Shown in pieces: positions 15,893 through 23,470 of a stretch of DNA of 50,728 nt. Position 1 is the first letter of the stretch; every line of letters starts with the position of its first letter. Source of the stretch: Flavobacterium fluviatile (GTDB taxonomy: Bacteria; Bacteroidota; Bacteroidia; Flavobacteriales; Flavobacteriaceae); assembly GCF_010645065.1 (NCBI RefSeq), contig NZ_JAADZW010000025.1, forward strand, positions 1-50,728, read 5' to 3'. Position numbers and translations under genes: made by a program. The notes below the pieces were generated by a model. It was given only the letters and a program-made list of their open reading frames with translations, was not told the DNA's origin and searched no databases.

Positions 15893-16462
15893 ATGAAAAC
15901 GAATAATAAACAAACAGAATCTAATGAGACTGCAAAAAAAAGCGGAGCAGCAAAATCAAAGTCAAATGCCGCATCCGGATTAACGGAATTGTTTGAAGAT
16001 AGCCTTAAAGATATTTATTGGGCAGAGAAAGCTTTAACAAAAGCGCTTCCAACAATGGCAAAAAATGCAACTTCAGCTGATTTGATCGAAGCATTGAATG
16101 CTCACCTAACCGAAACAGAGGAACATGTAATCCGTCTGGAAAAAGTTTTTGAACTAATAGGTAAAAAAGCAACTGCAAAAAAATGTGATGCGATGGAAGG
16201 TTTAATTGAAGAAGGAAAATCAATCCTTGAAGAAACCGAATTAGGAGTGGTGCGAGATGCCGGAATTATTGCAGCAAGCCAAAAAATTGAACATTATGAA
16301 ATTGCAACTTACGGAACATTAAGACAATTTGCAGAAACTTTAGGATTTGAAGAAGCTGCTGCTATATTAGAGCAAACACTTGATGAAGAAAAAGGAGCAG
16401 ACAAAACACTTACTGAAGTAGCGGTAAGTGCAGTAAATCTCGAAGCTGCAGAACTAGATTAA
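15893..16462 (+). CDS. DUF892 ferritin-like protein (YciF/YciE family)
   Basis: This 189-residue protein has a lysine/serine/alanine-rich N-terminal extension (residues 1-27) and then a four-helix ferritin-like bundle. It contains the family start GLTELFEDSLKDIYWAEKAL and the metal-ligand-type motifs HLTETEEHVIRLE and KIEHYEIATYGTLR. Relatives are small di-iron-fold proteins induced by osmotic or oxidative stress. The positive extension could bind DNA, by inference. It has its own promoter and terminator and stands divergent to the acidic-protein operon. Confidence 0.88.
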   Translation: MKTNNKQTESNETAKKSGAAKSKSNAASGLTELFEDSLKDIYWAEKALTKALPTMAKNATSADLIEALNAHLTETEEHVIRLEKVFELIGKKATAKKCDAMEGLIEEGKSILEETELGVVRDAGIIAASQKIEHYEIATYGTLRQFAETLGFEEAAAILEQTLDEEKGADKTLTEVAVSAVNLEAAELD

Positions 16463-16472
16463 TTTTAACACT

Positions 16473-16507
16473 AAAAAAGTACAGTTCTCTACTGTGCTTT
16501 TTTTAGT
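16473..16507 (+). terminator. Terminator after the DUF892 gene
   Basis: The stem aaaaaagtacagt (16473-16485) pairs with actgtgctttttt (16491-16503) with one G-U wobble, and Ts follow. Confidence 0.7.
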
Positions 16508-16523
16508 TTTAATTGAATGAATT

Positions 16524-17255
16524 ATGCCGGAAGGTCCATCCATAGTGATATTAAAAGAAGCAGTGCAGCAATTTTCTGGACAAAAAATTATTGATGTTTC
16601 CGGGAATAGCAGCATTGCTATTTTGAGATTAAAAAATAAAACAATACGTGAGTTTAAAACATGGGGCAAACATTTTCTCATTTGTTTCGACGACTTTACC
16701 GTCAAAATTCATATGCTGATGTTTGGTACTTACCGGATTAATGAAAGGAAGGAAACATTGCCCAGGCTAAGTCTGATTTTTGCTAATGGGGAACTTAATT
16801 TTTATACCTGCTCTATTAAAATTTTAGAAGGAGACATCAACCTTTATTATAAGTGGGAAGAAGATGTAATGAATGAAAACTGGGAACCGGAAAAAGCAAA
16901 ACAGAGTTTGGAGAAAATTCCGCAAATGATGATTTGTGATGCCTTGCTGGAGCAAAATATATTTTCAGGAGTAGGGAATATCATCAAAAATGAAGTTTTG
17001 TACCGATGCAAAATTCACCCGGAATCTTTAGTTGGTCAAATTCCAAAAAAAGATATACAAAATCTTATTGATGAAAGTGTTATTTATAGTTTTCAGTTTC
17101 TGGAATGGAAGAAGAAGTATGAGTTGAAAAAGCACTGGCTTGCGCATACAAAAAAAACTTGTGTACGCTGTAATCTTCCACTCGTAAAGAAATATACAGG
17201 CGCTAAAAAAAGACGAAGCTTCTTTTGCACTAACTGTCAGAAATTATATCTATGA
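16524..17255 (+). CDS. Nei/Fpg-type DNA glycosylase
   Basis: This 243-residue base-excision repair enzyme removes oxidised bases and nicks the abasic site. It starts MPEGPS, giving the catalytic P2 and E3, and K49 in TWGKHF is the beta-hairpin lysine typical of the endonuclease VIII branch. The H2TH region is LLEQNIFSGVGNIIKNEVLY. A C-terminal zinc finger has four cysteines (CVRC and CTNC). The start is fixed because proline must follow the initiator methionine. It overlaps the DUF72 gene by four bases (ATGA) and forms an operon with it. Confidence 0.93.
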   Translation: MPEGPSIVILKEAVQQFSGQKIIDVSGNSSIAILRLKNKTIREFKTWGKHFLICFDDFTVKIHMLMFGTYRINERKETLPRLSLIFANGELNFYTCSIKILEGDINLYYKWEEDVMNENWEPEKAKQSLEKIPQMMICDALLEQNIFSGVGNIIKNEVLYRCKIHPESLVGQIPKKDIQNLIDESVIYSFQFLEWKKKYELKKHWLAHTKKTCVRCNLPLVKKYTGAKKRRSFFCTNCQKLYL

Positions 17256-17959
17256 AAAATGTAGTTTTAACAGGCTGTTCCAGTTTCAATAACCGCTTTT
17301 GGAAAGATGTTTTTTATCCTCAAAATCTCCCTGTGTCTAAATGGTTCGAATACTATTGCAAACATTTCGATACGTATGAATTCAATGGTAGTTTTTATAA
17401 ATTCCCAACAACAAAGATATTAGACAATTGGTATAAAAAAGCACCGGAAGACTTTATATTTTCGGTTAAAGTGCACAAAGAAATCACGCATATTAAAAAG
17501 TTTGTAAATTGTAAAAATCTTATTGATGATTTTTATACTATTTCCAAAAATGGCTTAAAAGAAAAATTAGGCTGTATTTTGTTTCAGTTCCCGCCAGGGT
17601 ATCACTACAGCAAAGAAAAGCTGAATAATATAGTAGATAATTTAAATCCGGAATTTAAAAATGTGATTGAGTTTAGGCATGAAAGCTGGTGGAATGATGA
17701 TGTCTGGCAAACATTCCTTGAAAACAATATTACTTTCTGTAGCGTTAGTTATCCCGGTTTGCAACAGACTATCTTCACTGAATTCCCCTTAATTTATATA
17801 AGGTTTCATGGTAATAAAAAACTTTTTTATTCGGGTTATTCAAAAGATGAACTACACCAGGTAAAGAATAAGCTCGAAAACAAAAATGGGTTTGTGTATT
17901 TTAATAATACAGCAGGCACTGAGGGAATCTTAAATGCATTGGAATTCAGTAAAATATGA
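17252..17959 (+). CDS. DUF72 (YecE-like) protein
   Basis: This 235-residue TIM-barrel-like protein of the DUF72 family has the characteristic strands FDTYEFNGSFYKFP, FIFSVKVHKEITH, LGCILFQFPPGY, VIEFRHESWW and YIRFHG. The biochemical function of the family is unknown. In bacteria it often sits near DNA-repair or stress genes. Here it is translationally coupled to a Nei-type glycosylase, which suggests a joint role in damage response. Confidence 0.9.
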   Translation: MKNVVLTGCSSFNNRFWKDVFYPQNLPVSKWFEYYCKHFDTYEFNGSFYKFPTTKILDNWYKKAPEDFIFSVKVHKEITHIKKFVNCKNLIDDFYTISKNGLKEKLGCILFQFPPGYHYSKEKLNNIVDNLNPEFKNVIEFRHESWWNDDVWQTFLENNITFCSVSYPGLQQTIFTEFPLIYIRFHGNKKLFYSGYSKDELHQVKNKLENKNGFVYFNNTAGTEGILNALEFSKI

Positions 17960-17990
17960 AAAGTGGCAATCGATTAAACTGCCACTTTTT
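17959..17990. terminator. Bidirectional terminator between convergent genes
   Basis: A perfect 10-bp stem, aaaagtggca (17959-17968) with tgccactttt (17980-17989), has T runs usable on both strands. Confidence 0.85.
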
Positions 17991-17995
17991 AACTT

Positions 17996-18496
17996 TTATA
18001 ACTCGAGATTGCCTTCAATACCGTCATCCATAGTTTTCCCGGTAACAAAAGCAACTGTCATTTTAGCAAGTGCCACCATTTTACCATGTTTGTTGTTCCA
18101 ATAGTACCCGTCTTCCGGAACTACTTTAATGATACTAAGATTAGGATCATCTTCGCCACCAGTCATCCAGACTTTAATAATTGGATTCCATAGTTCCTTA
18201 ATTCTTTCCCTATCGTAAGAGACAGTAGCATTGCCGTGCAGGAACAGAAACTTGTCGTGTGGCTGGGCAAATATGATTTCGACTTTTGAATTTTCCATAA
18301 TCTCGGCATTCTTATTACTGTTTTTATCCGATAAGAAGAAAATATTCCCATTCTCGTCAATTTCCTGAAACGACATTGGTCGTGATTGTAATTTTCCATT
18401 TTTGTATGTACATAGCATACAGGTTTTGATATCTTCAGCCAAATCCTTTATTTTTTCTGCAGCCGAAACGTCTTTAAGGTCTTTATGATCTCCCAT
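17996..18496 (-). CDS. Pyridoxamine 5'-phosphate oxidase-fold stress protein (GSP26-like)
   Basis: This 166-residue split-barrel flavin-binding protein resembles general stress protein 26. Typical segments are CMLCTYKNGKLQSRPMS near residue 26, NIFFLSDKNSNKNAEI, KVEIIFAQPHDKFLFLHG and the late YYWNNKHGKMVALAKM. Members bind FMN or F420, and several are induced by stress. True pyridoxamine oxidase activity is unlikely. It ends at a terminator shared with the DUF72 gene. Confidence 0.88.
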   Translation of the reverse strand: MGDHKDLKDVSAAEKIKDLAEDIKTCMLCTYKNGKLQSRPMSFQEIDENGNIFFLSDKNSNKNAEIMENSKVEIIFAQPHDKFLFLHGNATVSYDRERIKELWNPIIKVWMTGGEDDPNLSIIKVVPEDGYYWNNKHGKMVALAKMTVAFVTGKTMDDGIEGNLEL

Positions 18497-18628
18497 AGTT
18501 TTATTTTTTAATGATTATTTTAAATATATGTGAAAATAAAGGTCAGAATTTTCTTTTATTAATGGTTATATAATTCATTTCTAAGGTTATGGTATTTCAA
18601 TTTCAATTCATCAGAAATTAGGAAATTA

Positions 18629-18658
18629 TTGATAATTCTATTTAATTATATATCTTTG
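18629..18658 (+). promoter_or_regulatory. Consensus Bacteroidota promoter
   Basis: TTG (18629-18631) and TATCTTTG (18651-18658) are separated by 19 bases, the ideal spacing for a -33/-7 pair. The lone receiver gene starts 30 bases downstream. Confidence 0.65.
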
Positions 18659-18687
18659 AATACACTTTATTAATTTCAAAAATACTT

Positions 18688-19119
18688 ATGAATGATATAA
18701 CTATATTCTACACTGATGATGACGAGGATGATTTAAGTATTTTTGCTGATGCAGTAGATTCATTGCAAAAAAACATAGTACTTCAGACTTATACAGGAGG
18801 AGAGAAATTGTTAAATGCTATTTATAATCCGCCTCCCACGCCTAGTGTTATCTTTCTGGATTTAAACATGCCGGGCAAAAACGGTTTTGATGTTTTGGCA
18901 GAACTATATAACAACGATGCAAAAAAAGATATTCCTGTAATTATCTTTTCTACTTCAAGCGAACCAGGAATAATTGAAAAGTGTCGTGCACTGGGTGCCA
19001 GTTATTTTGTGACAAAGCCAGTATTTTTGAGTGATATCATAAAAATTATAAATTTCACTCTCGAAATGGACTGGAAAAATTTTATTTCAACAGAACAAAA
19101 TTTTGTTTATAAATCGTAA
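18688..19119 (+). CDS. Single-domain response regulator
   Basis: This 143-residue lone receiver has an acidic cluster TDDDEDD, phospho-acceptor D58 in FLDLNMPG, S/T in FSTSS and the TKP lysine. It resembles the Rcp1/CheY-like receivers that serve phytochrome-type or hybrid kinases and has no output domain. No kinase is adjacent, but the hybrid kinases at 22.2-27.0 kb lie close by and are plausible donors. It is preceded by a consensus promoter and followed by a terminator. Confidence 0.92.
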   Translation: MNDITIFYTDDDEDDLSIFADAVDSLQKNIVLQTYTGGEKLLNAIYNPPPTPSVIFLDLNMPGKNGFDVLAELYNNDAKKDIPVIIFSTSSEPGIIEKCRALGASYFVTKPVFLSDIIKIINFTLEMDWKNFISTEQNFVYKS

Positions 19120-19135
19120 AACATCCAAAATCCAT

Positions 19136-19172
19136 AAAGCAGCCAGTTTAGTCATAATTGGCTGCTTTTTTT
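19136..19172 (+). terminator. Terminator after the lone receiver gene
   Basis: A 10-bp stem, aaagcagcca (19136-19145) with tggctgcttt (19159-19168), is followed by Ts. Confidence 0.85.
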
Positions 19173-19366
19173 ATCCCTTTTGGAGTTCTCTATGCTATTA
19201 CCAATTATTGAATTAATAAAGTTAAGTATTTAGCAATTCAATCTCTGATCAAAAGATTTTATGAGACAAAAAAAATATTTTTTGAGTTAAAAGCCTGATT
19301 CAGAATATATGAAATTTGTATTGATAAAGTTGGCTGTCTTATTAGGCCTCCATAAAAGAAATTGTC

Positions 19367-19708
19367 ATGAAAAACGAACTTTCAAAACACGAATTAGAAT
19401 ATCTGGATGAGTATCAAAAAAAAGGATATTGCTGTAATTTTTTATTCCAGGATGGAGCACTTGTAGAAACCGAATCGAAATATTCTTATCATCCTGACGA
19501 GATATTCATTGTTGCACATCACCGATACGAAGGGATGAGCAATCCTGAGGATATGTCCATTTTATATATTATAGAAACAGGCGATGATAAAAAAGGGACT
19601 TATTTGTTAGGATATGGGCCTTCAGGAGATTTAGAAGCTGCAGAATTTTTTAAAGATATACCGGAAAAAAACTATTCGGCTAATGCAGACATTGATAAAC
19701 TCACTTAA
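19367..19708 (+). CDS. Hypothetical protein of a small flavobacterial family
   Basis: This 113-residue soluble protein has HELEYLDEYQKKGYCCNF, a YHPDEIFIVAHHRYEG core, then SNPEDMSILYIIE and a GTYLLGYGP strand. Small proteins with this RYEGMSNPEDMS-type core are common in Flavobacteria and are sometimes labelled phosphoribosylpyrophosphate synthetase. That name looks wrong, because no PRPP-binding motif is present. Function unknown. It sits as a single gene with a terminator downstream inside the stress-type region. Confidence 0.65.
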   Translation: MKNELSKHELEYLDEYQKKGYCCNFLFQDGALVETESKYSYHPDEIFIVAHHRYEGMSNPEDMSILYIIETGDDKKGTYLLGYGPSGDLEAAEFFKDIPEKNYSANADIDKLT

Positions 19709-19753
19709 AAATTAGATTTATAGATATAGGTTAAGGATTTTTTTATTTTGCTG

Positions 19754-19794
19754 AAAAACAGCTGTTTCAAATGTTAGTTTGGAGCAGCTGTTTT
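19754..19794 (+). terminator. Terminator after the small hypothetical gene
   Basis: A 10-bp stem, aaaacagctg (19755-19764) with cagctgtttt (19785-19794), is followed by gttta. Confidence 0.7.
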
Positions 19795-19964
19795 GTTTAT
19801 ATGCTACTTTTCAATTAAAGTATTAATTATGAAAGTTGTACGAAAAATTATATAACACTAAAAATCTGCACTTAAACGAAATTTGAATTGTTCAAAAGAG
19901 AAAGATTATGATGTAATAGTTAAAAAAATTTGAACACCTAATTATAAACTTTAATTGTAATCAG

Positions 19965-20798
19965 ATGAAAAAACTTTACATAAATACAGGCGGAATAAAT
20001 ACTATTTTTAATGACCTTAAAGAGGATCTTACTGGTAGTTTGACTTTAGAAAATAATCAATACAACCTGAAAGTTAAGTCCAAAAACGCAAATGGAATTA
20101 TCAACGGTATTACGCTAAATAAACAAATTTCATACATTCAGTTTGATATTGTTTTTAATGAGGATATTGAATTGAGTATGGAGTCGTTTGCCAATTCGCC
20201 TATTTTATTTACTTATTGTTTTGAAGGTAATCTGACTCACAGTTTCGGAATTAACGGTGAGAGAAAAAAAATAAAACCAAACCAAACCGGTATTATCAGA
20301 AATACATCAAATATAAATAGTGTATTGCATTTTGAAGGATATAAACGTGTAAAGTTTTCTATGATTTGTAATAATACCTATCATGCTGCGGTCTCTGAAA
20401 ACAGCAAATTGTTTTTAGGTTTAAAAAAGAGATTCATAAGCAAGTCCGGGAATTATATTCATGTTGGCCAGCAAAATTCGAAAATAGCTGAAAAAATTAA
20501 AGAGTTTAACGCCGTTCCTCAAAAAGGAATAGTTAAGAATTTGCTGAAAAACAGAATTTTAGAAAATATATTAGAAATTGAACTCGATCAGCATACTTAT
20601 GGATATACAAAAAGCATACAGCCAATTTTGTCACTGGCAAACAGACAAATAGAAGGACTGAGAAAAGTTTCTAATTTAAATGTTCTTGAAATTTTTTCAG
20701 GAGGTGGTGTAACAGGGCGAAATTATTTTCCGAGATTACTTAAAGAGAAATACCATTTGTCTTTTAATAAATCATACAATCAAAAACTAGTTAGCTAA
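19965..20798 (+). CDS. AraC-like regulator with a shortened DNA-binding domain
   Basis: This 277-residue protein has an N-terminal ligand domain of a Bacteroidota AraC subfamily (ILFTYCFEGNLTHSFGINGE, and QKGIVKNLLKNRILENILE). Full members of this subfamily, as I recall them, are about 330 residues, with two helix-turn-helix units. Here LANRQIEGLRKVSNLN runs straight into VLEIFSGGGVTGRNYFPRLL, which corresponds to the last unit (GF..RSYFSRLFKEKY). The first helix-turn-helix and linker are missing, and the second carries GGG where GF is usual. It probably arose by an internal in-frame deletion and may no longer bind DNA. Confidence 0.65.
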   Translation: MKKLYINTGGINTIFNDLKEDLTGSLTLENNQYNLKVKSKNANGIINGITLNKQISYIQFDIVFNEDIELSMESFANSPILFTYCFEGNLTHSFGINGERKKIKPNQTGIIRNTSNINSVLHFEGYKRVKFSMICNNTYHAAVSENSKLFLGLKKRFISKSGNYIHVGQQNSKIAEKIKEFNAVPQKGIVKNLLKNRILENILEIELDQHTYGYTKSIQPILSLANRQIEGLRKVSNLNVLEIFSGGGVTGRNYFPRLLKEKYHLSFNKSYNQKLVS

Positions 20799-20816
20799 TA
20801 AGCATCACATATTGAA

Positions 20817-20848
20817 AAAAAACAGCTTTTACTGAAGCTGTTTTTTTT
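20817..20848. terminator. Bidirectional terminator between convergent genes
   Basis: A 12-bp stem, aaaaaacagctt (20817-20828) with aagctgtttttt (20835-20846), has a 6-base loop. It serves the AraC-like gene and the opposing SemiSWEET gene. Confidence 0.85.
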
Positions 20849-20867
20849 ATTTACAGGAGTTTTAAGA

Positions 20868-21131
20868 CTATTGTTCTTTTTCGTAGTAAATGAGAAAGTA
20901 GACCATAATCAAATTTAAGAAGAGCGAAATGCTGTTTGTAACGATTATAGGTAAATCTTTTTTTAAAATTCCGTACAAAATCCACACTGCAATTCCAAAA
21001 GTCAGGACTCCAAAAGTAAGCAGTGAAATTTGTTTTACCTTTTTTGTTTTCCAGACTTTTATGATTTGCGGGATAACCGAAATGGTCACGCAAATTCCCG
21101 CAAAAAGGCCAATCAGATCAACGTAATTCAT
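20868..21131 (-). CDS. SemiSWEET family transporter
   Basis: This 87-residue protein has three transmembrane helices, the PQ motif in SVIPQIIKVWKTKKV and the conserved FGVLTFGIAVWILYG and NSISLFLNLIMV segments. This is one triple-helix bundle of the SWEET/PQ-loop type. SemiSWEETs dimerise to carry sugars across the inner membrane. The gene begins 16 bases after the SDR gene stop, so the two are co-transcribed, which may link sugar movement to the reductase. Confidence 0.9.
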   Translation of the reverse strand: MNYVDLIGLFAGICVTISVIPQIIKVWKTKKVKQISLLTFGVLTFGIAVWILYGILKKDLPIIVTNSISLFLNLIMVYFLIYYEKEQ

Positions 21132-21147
21132 ATTTTTTATTATTTAA

Positions 21148-21996
21148 TTAGCCTCCTACAAGTTCTCCGCCGTTTATATGAATGAATTGTCCAGTGATGT
21201 AGCTGCTGTCTTCAGAAGCTAAAAAAACATACGCCGGACCAACTTCAGACGGCTGACCTGCTCTTCCCATAGGATTGTCTTGTCCAAAATCAGAAACTTT
21301 ATCAAATGTTGCGACAATCAGCGGTGTCCAGATAGGACCAGGAGCAACTCCGTTTACCCTGATCTGTTTTTTTGCCAGCATAGTTGATAATGACCTGGTA
21401 AAAGTCAGAATTGCACCTTTTGTACTCGAGTAATCCAGCAGGTGTTCACTTCCACGGTAAGCAGTGACCGAACTTGTGTTTATGATACTGTCTCCTTTAT
21501 TTAAAAAAGGCAAAGCAGCTTTGGTAATATAAAAATAAGGGTAAATGTTGGTCTCAAATGTTTTTTGAAGCTGTGCCGTAGTAATCTTTTCAAGCTCATT
21601 TTGAGGGAACTGTACCGCTGCATTATTAACAACAATATTGAGTTTGCCAAATGTTTTGACGCAGCTTTTTATGGCATTTTTGCAAAATTTTTCATCTTTC
21701 AGATCTCCACTTATAAGCAGGCATTGCTGGCCTTCTTTCTCGACAAGTTCTTTTGTTTTTTGAGCATCTTTGTCTTCTTTTAAATATACAATTGCAATAT
21801 TGGCGCCTTCTCTGGCAAAATGCACAGCAGCACTTCGCCCAATTCCGCTGTCACCTCCGGTTATAAACGCTACTTTGTCCAAAAGTTTTCCGCTGCCGGT
21901 ATAATTCTCTTTAATAATTTCTGGTTCAGGGTTCATTAAATATTCGTTTCCCGGCAAATTTTGTTTTTGTTCAGGAAATGTTTTGATATTTTTCAT
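21148..21996 (-). CDS. SDR family oxidoreductase (YghA/GSP39-like)
   Basis: This 282-residue short-chain dehydrogenase has an N-terminal extension of about 40 residues (FPEQKQNLPGNEYLMNPEPE) typical of the general stress protein 39 / YghA branch. It has the cofactor motif TGGDSGIG, NNAA, the catalytic INTSS serine, YSSTK (YxxxK), and the ending YITGQFIHINGGELVGG. Relatives in Bacillus are under general stress control. The substrate is unknown. It is the first gene of an operon with SemiSWEET. Confidence 0.9.
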   Translation of the reverse strand: MKNIKTFPEQKQNLPGNEYLMNPEPEIIKENYTGSGKLLDKVAFITGGDSGIGRSAAVHFAREGANIAIVYLKEDKDAQKTKELVEKEGQQCLLISGDLKDEKFCKNAIKSCVKTFGKLNIVVNNAAVQFPQNELEKITTAQLQKTFETNIYPYFYITKAALPFLNKGDSIINTSSVTAYRGSEHLLDYSSTKGAILTFTRSLSTMLAKKQIRVNGVAPGPIWTPLIVATFDKVSDFGQDNPMGRAGQPSEVGPAYVFLASEDSSYITGQFIHINGGELVGG

Positions 21997-22157
21997 AACT
22001 CTTTCATTTTTAATATTTAAATTAAAATTATTATGAACAGATTAAAATCTTTAACTTAAAAGGTTTTATCATTGTCGCAAAAAGTCAGGGAATTGTCGGG
22101 ATGGGAATTATGTAATGATTATAATTTTAAATAAAAAACGGTTCATTTTTTTTTAAA

Positions 22158-22188
22158 TACATTTGAAAGTTTATAAACTTTAAATTTG
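22158..22188 (+). promoter_or_regulatory. Candidate promoter(s) of the signalling operon
   Basis: Two -7 type elements, TACATTTG (22158-22165) and TAAATTTG (22181-22188), precede the first kinase gene by 76 and 53 bases. The TTTG of the first could act as -33 for the second at a shortish 15-base spacing. Confidence 0.45.
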
Positions 22189-22241
22189 AAAGAGAATTTT
22201 AAAAATTTATATTAACCATAACAAATTTAGACCAGAAATAG

Positions 22242-23465
22242 ATGATATTGATTGTAGACGATATAAAGGCAAATATAATTGCCTTAAAAAAAACTTTAGA
22301 GCTGCATAATATCGAAGTAGATACTGCGGAATCAGGCGAAGAGGCATTGAAGAAAATTTTACAAATTAACTACTGTCTTATAATCATGGATGTTCAGATG
22401 CCTGGTCTGGATGGTTTTGAGGTAGTAAAAATTCTTTCCGGGAATAAGAAAACAAAAGACATTCCTGTAATTTTTCTTTCAGCACTTAATATTGAAAAGA
22501 AATACATTTTTAAAGGTTATGAGACCGGTGCGGTAGAATATATTACTAAACCTGTTGACACTGATCTGCTGATTTTAAAAGTAAAAACCTTTCTGAAAAT
22601 TTACGAACAGCAGAACCAGCTAAAAGAAATGAAAGAACTGCTTTCTAAAGAAATTAAAGTTCGAAAAGAAGCGCAGGACAACCTGGAAGTAAAAATCACC
22701 GAAAGGACGAAAGAACTGATCTTAAAAAATGAAGAACTGGAACTTAAAAACCATGAGCTTCAGCAGTTTGCCTGGGTAGTTTCGCATGATTTGAATGAGC
22801 CCATAAGAAAGATTCAAATCTTTATCAAAATTATCAAAGATCTTTATCTGGCAAAAGATGATAAAGCCGTTGATTATGTAAACCGTACCATTAAATCGGC
22901 AGAAAGAATGCAGACTTTAATTACAGATTTACTGGCTTATTCAAGGTTATCATCAAAAGTTCAGCCTGAAAAAACCGATTTAAATGAGGTGTTGCAGGAA
23001 GTACTTTCTGATTTTGATTATCTCATCGAAAGCAAGAATGCAACAGTAAAAACAAATGTGCTTCCCACTATTGACAGTATTCCGAGCCAGTTGCGTCAGG
23101 TTTTTCAAAATTTGATTGGAAACGCCCTTAAGTTTTCGAACAATACCCAAAACCCTGTCATAGAGGTCACCTCTGAATTAATTGAAACCAAAGATTTTGA
23201 TGGAAAACCTTCTCCTGACGGAAAATATTGCCGTATTATTGTAAAAGACAACGGAATTGGTTTTGATGAGATTTACCTTGACAGGATTTTCATCATTTTT
23301 CAGAGCTTAAACGACCGCCAAAGCTATGAGGGAACCGGTATTGGACTGGCAATTGCAAAAAAAATAATTGAAAAACACAACGGATTAATTACAGCTAAAA
23401 GTCAGGTTGGACAGGGTGCGAGTTTTATTATGATTTTACCTTTAGAATATCAGGACATAAAATAA
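22242..23465 (+). CDS. REC-HisKA-HATPase hybrid sensor kinase
   Basis: This 407-residue cytoplasmic protein has no membrane segment. Residues 1-120 form a receiver with D50 in IIMDVQMPG and a TKP lysine. A coiled coil (about 125-170, TERTKELILKNEELELKN) leads into a HisKA domain with H182 in VVSHDLNEP. The HATPase has an N-box (NLIGNALKFSNN) and G boxes (DNGIGFDE, GTGIGLAIAKK). Its N-terminal receiver can gate its own kinase. It is the first gene of the five-gene operon, and its stop lies five bases before the next start. Confidence 0.93.
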   Translation: MILIVDDIKANIIALKKTLELHNIEVDTAESGEEALKKILQINYCLIIMDVQMPGLDGFEVVKILSGNKKTKDIPVIFLSALNIEKKYIFKGYETGAVEYITKPVDTDLLILKVKTFLKIYEQQNQLKEMKELLSKEIKVRKEAQDNLEVKITERTKELILKNEELELKNHELQQFAWVVSHDLNEPIRKIQIFIKIIKDLYLAKDDKAVDYVNRTIKSAERMQTLITDLLAYSRLSSKVQPEKTDLNEVLQEVLSDFDYLIESKNATVKTNVLPTIDSIPSQLRQVFQNLIGNALKFSNNTQNPVIEVTSELIETKDFDGKPSPDGKYCRIIVKDNGIGFDEIYLDRIFIIFQSLNDRQSYEGTGIGLAIAKKIIEKHNGLITAKSQVGQGASFIMILPLEYQDIK

Positions 23466-23470
23466 TTTAT

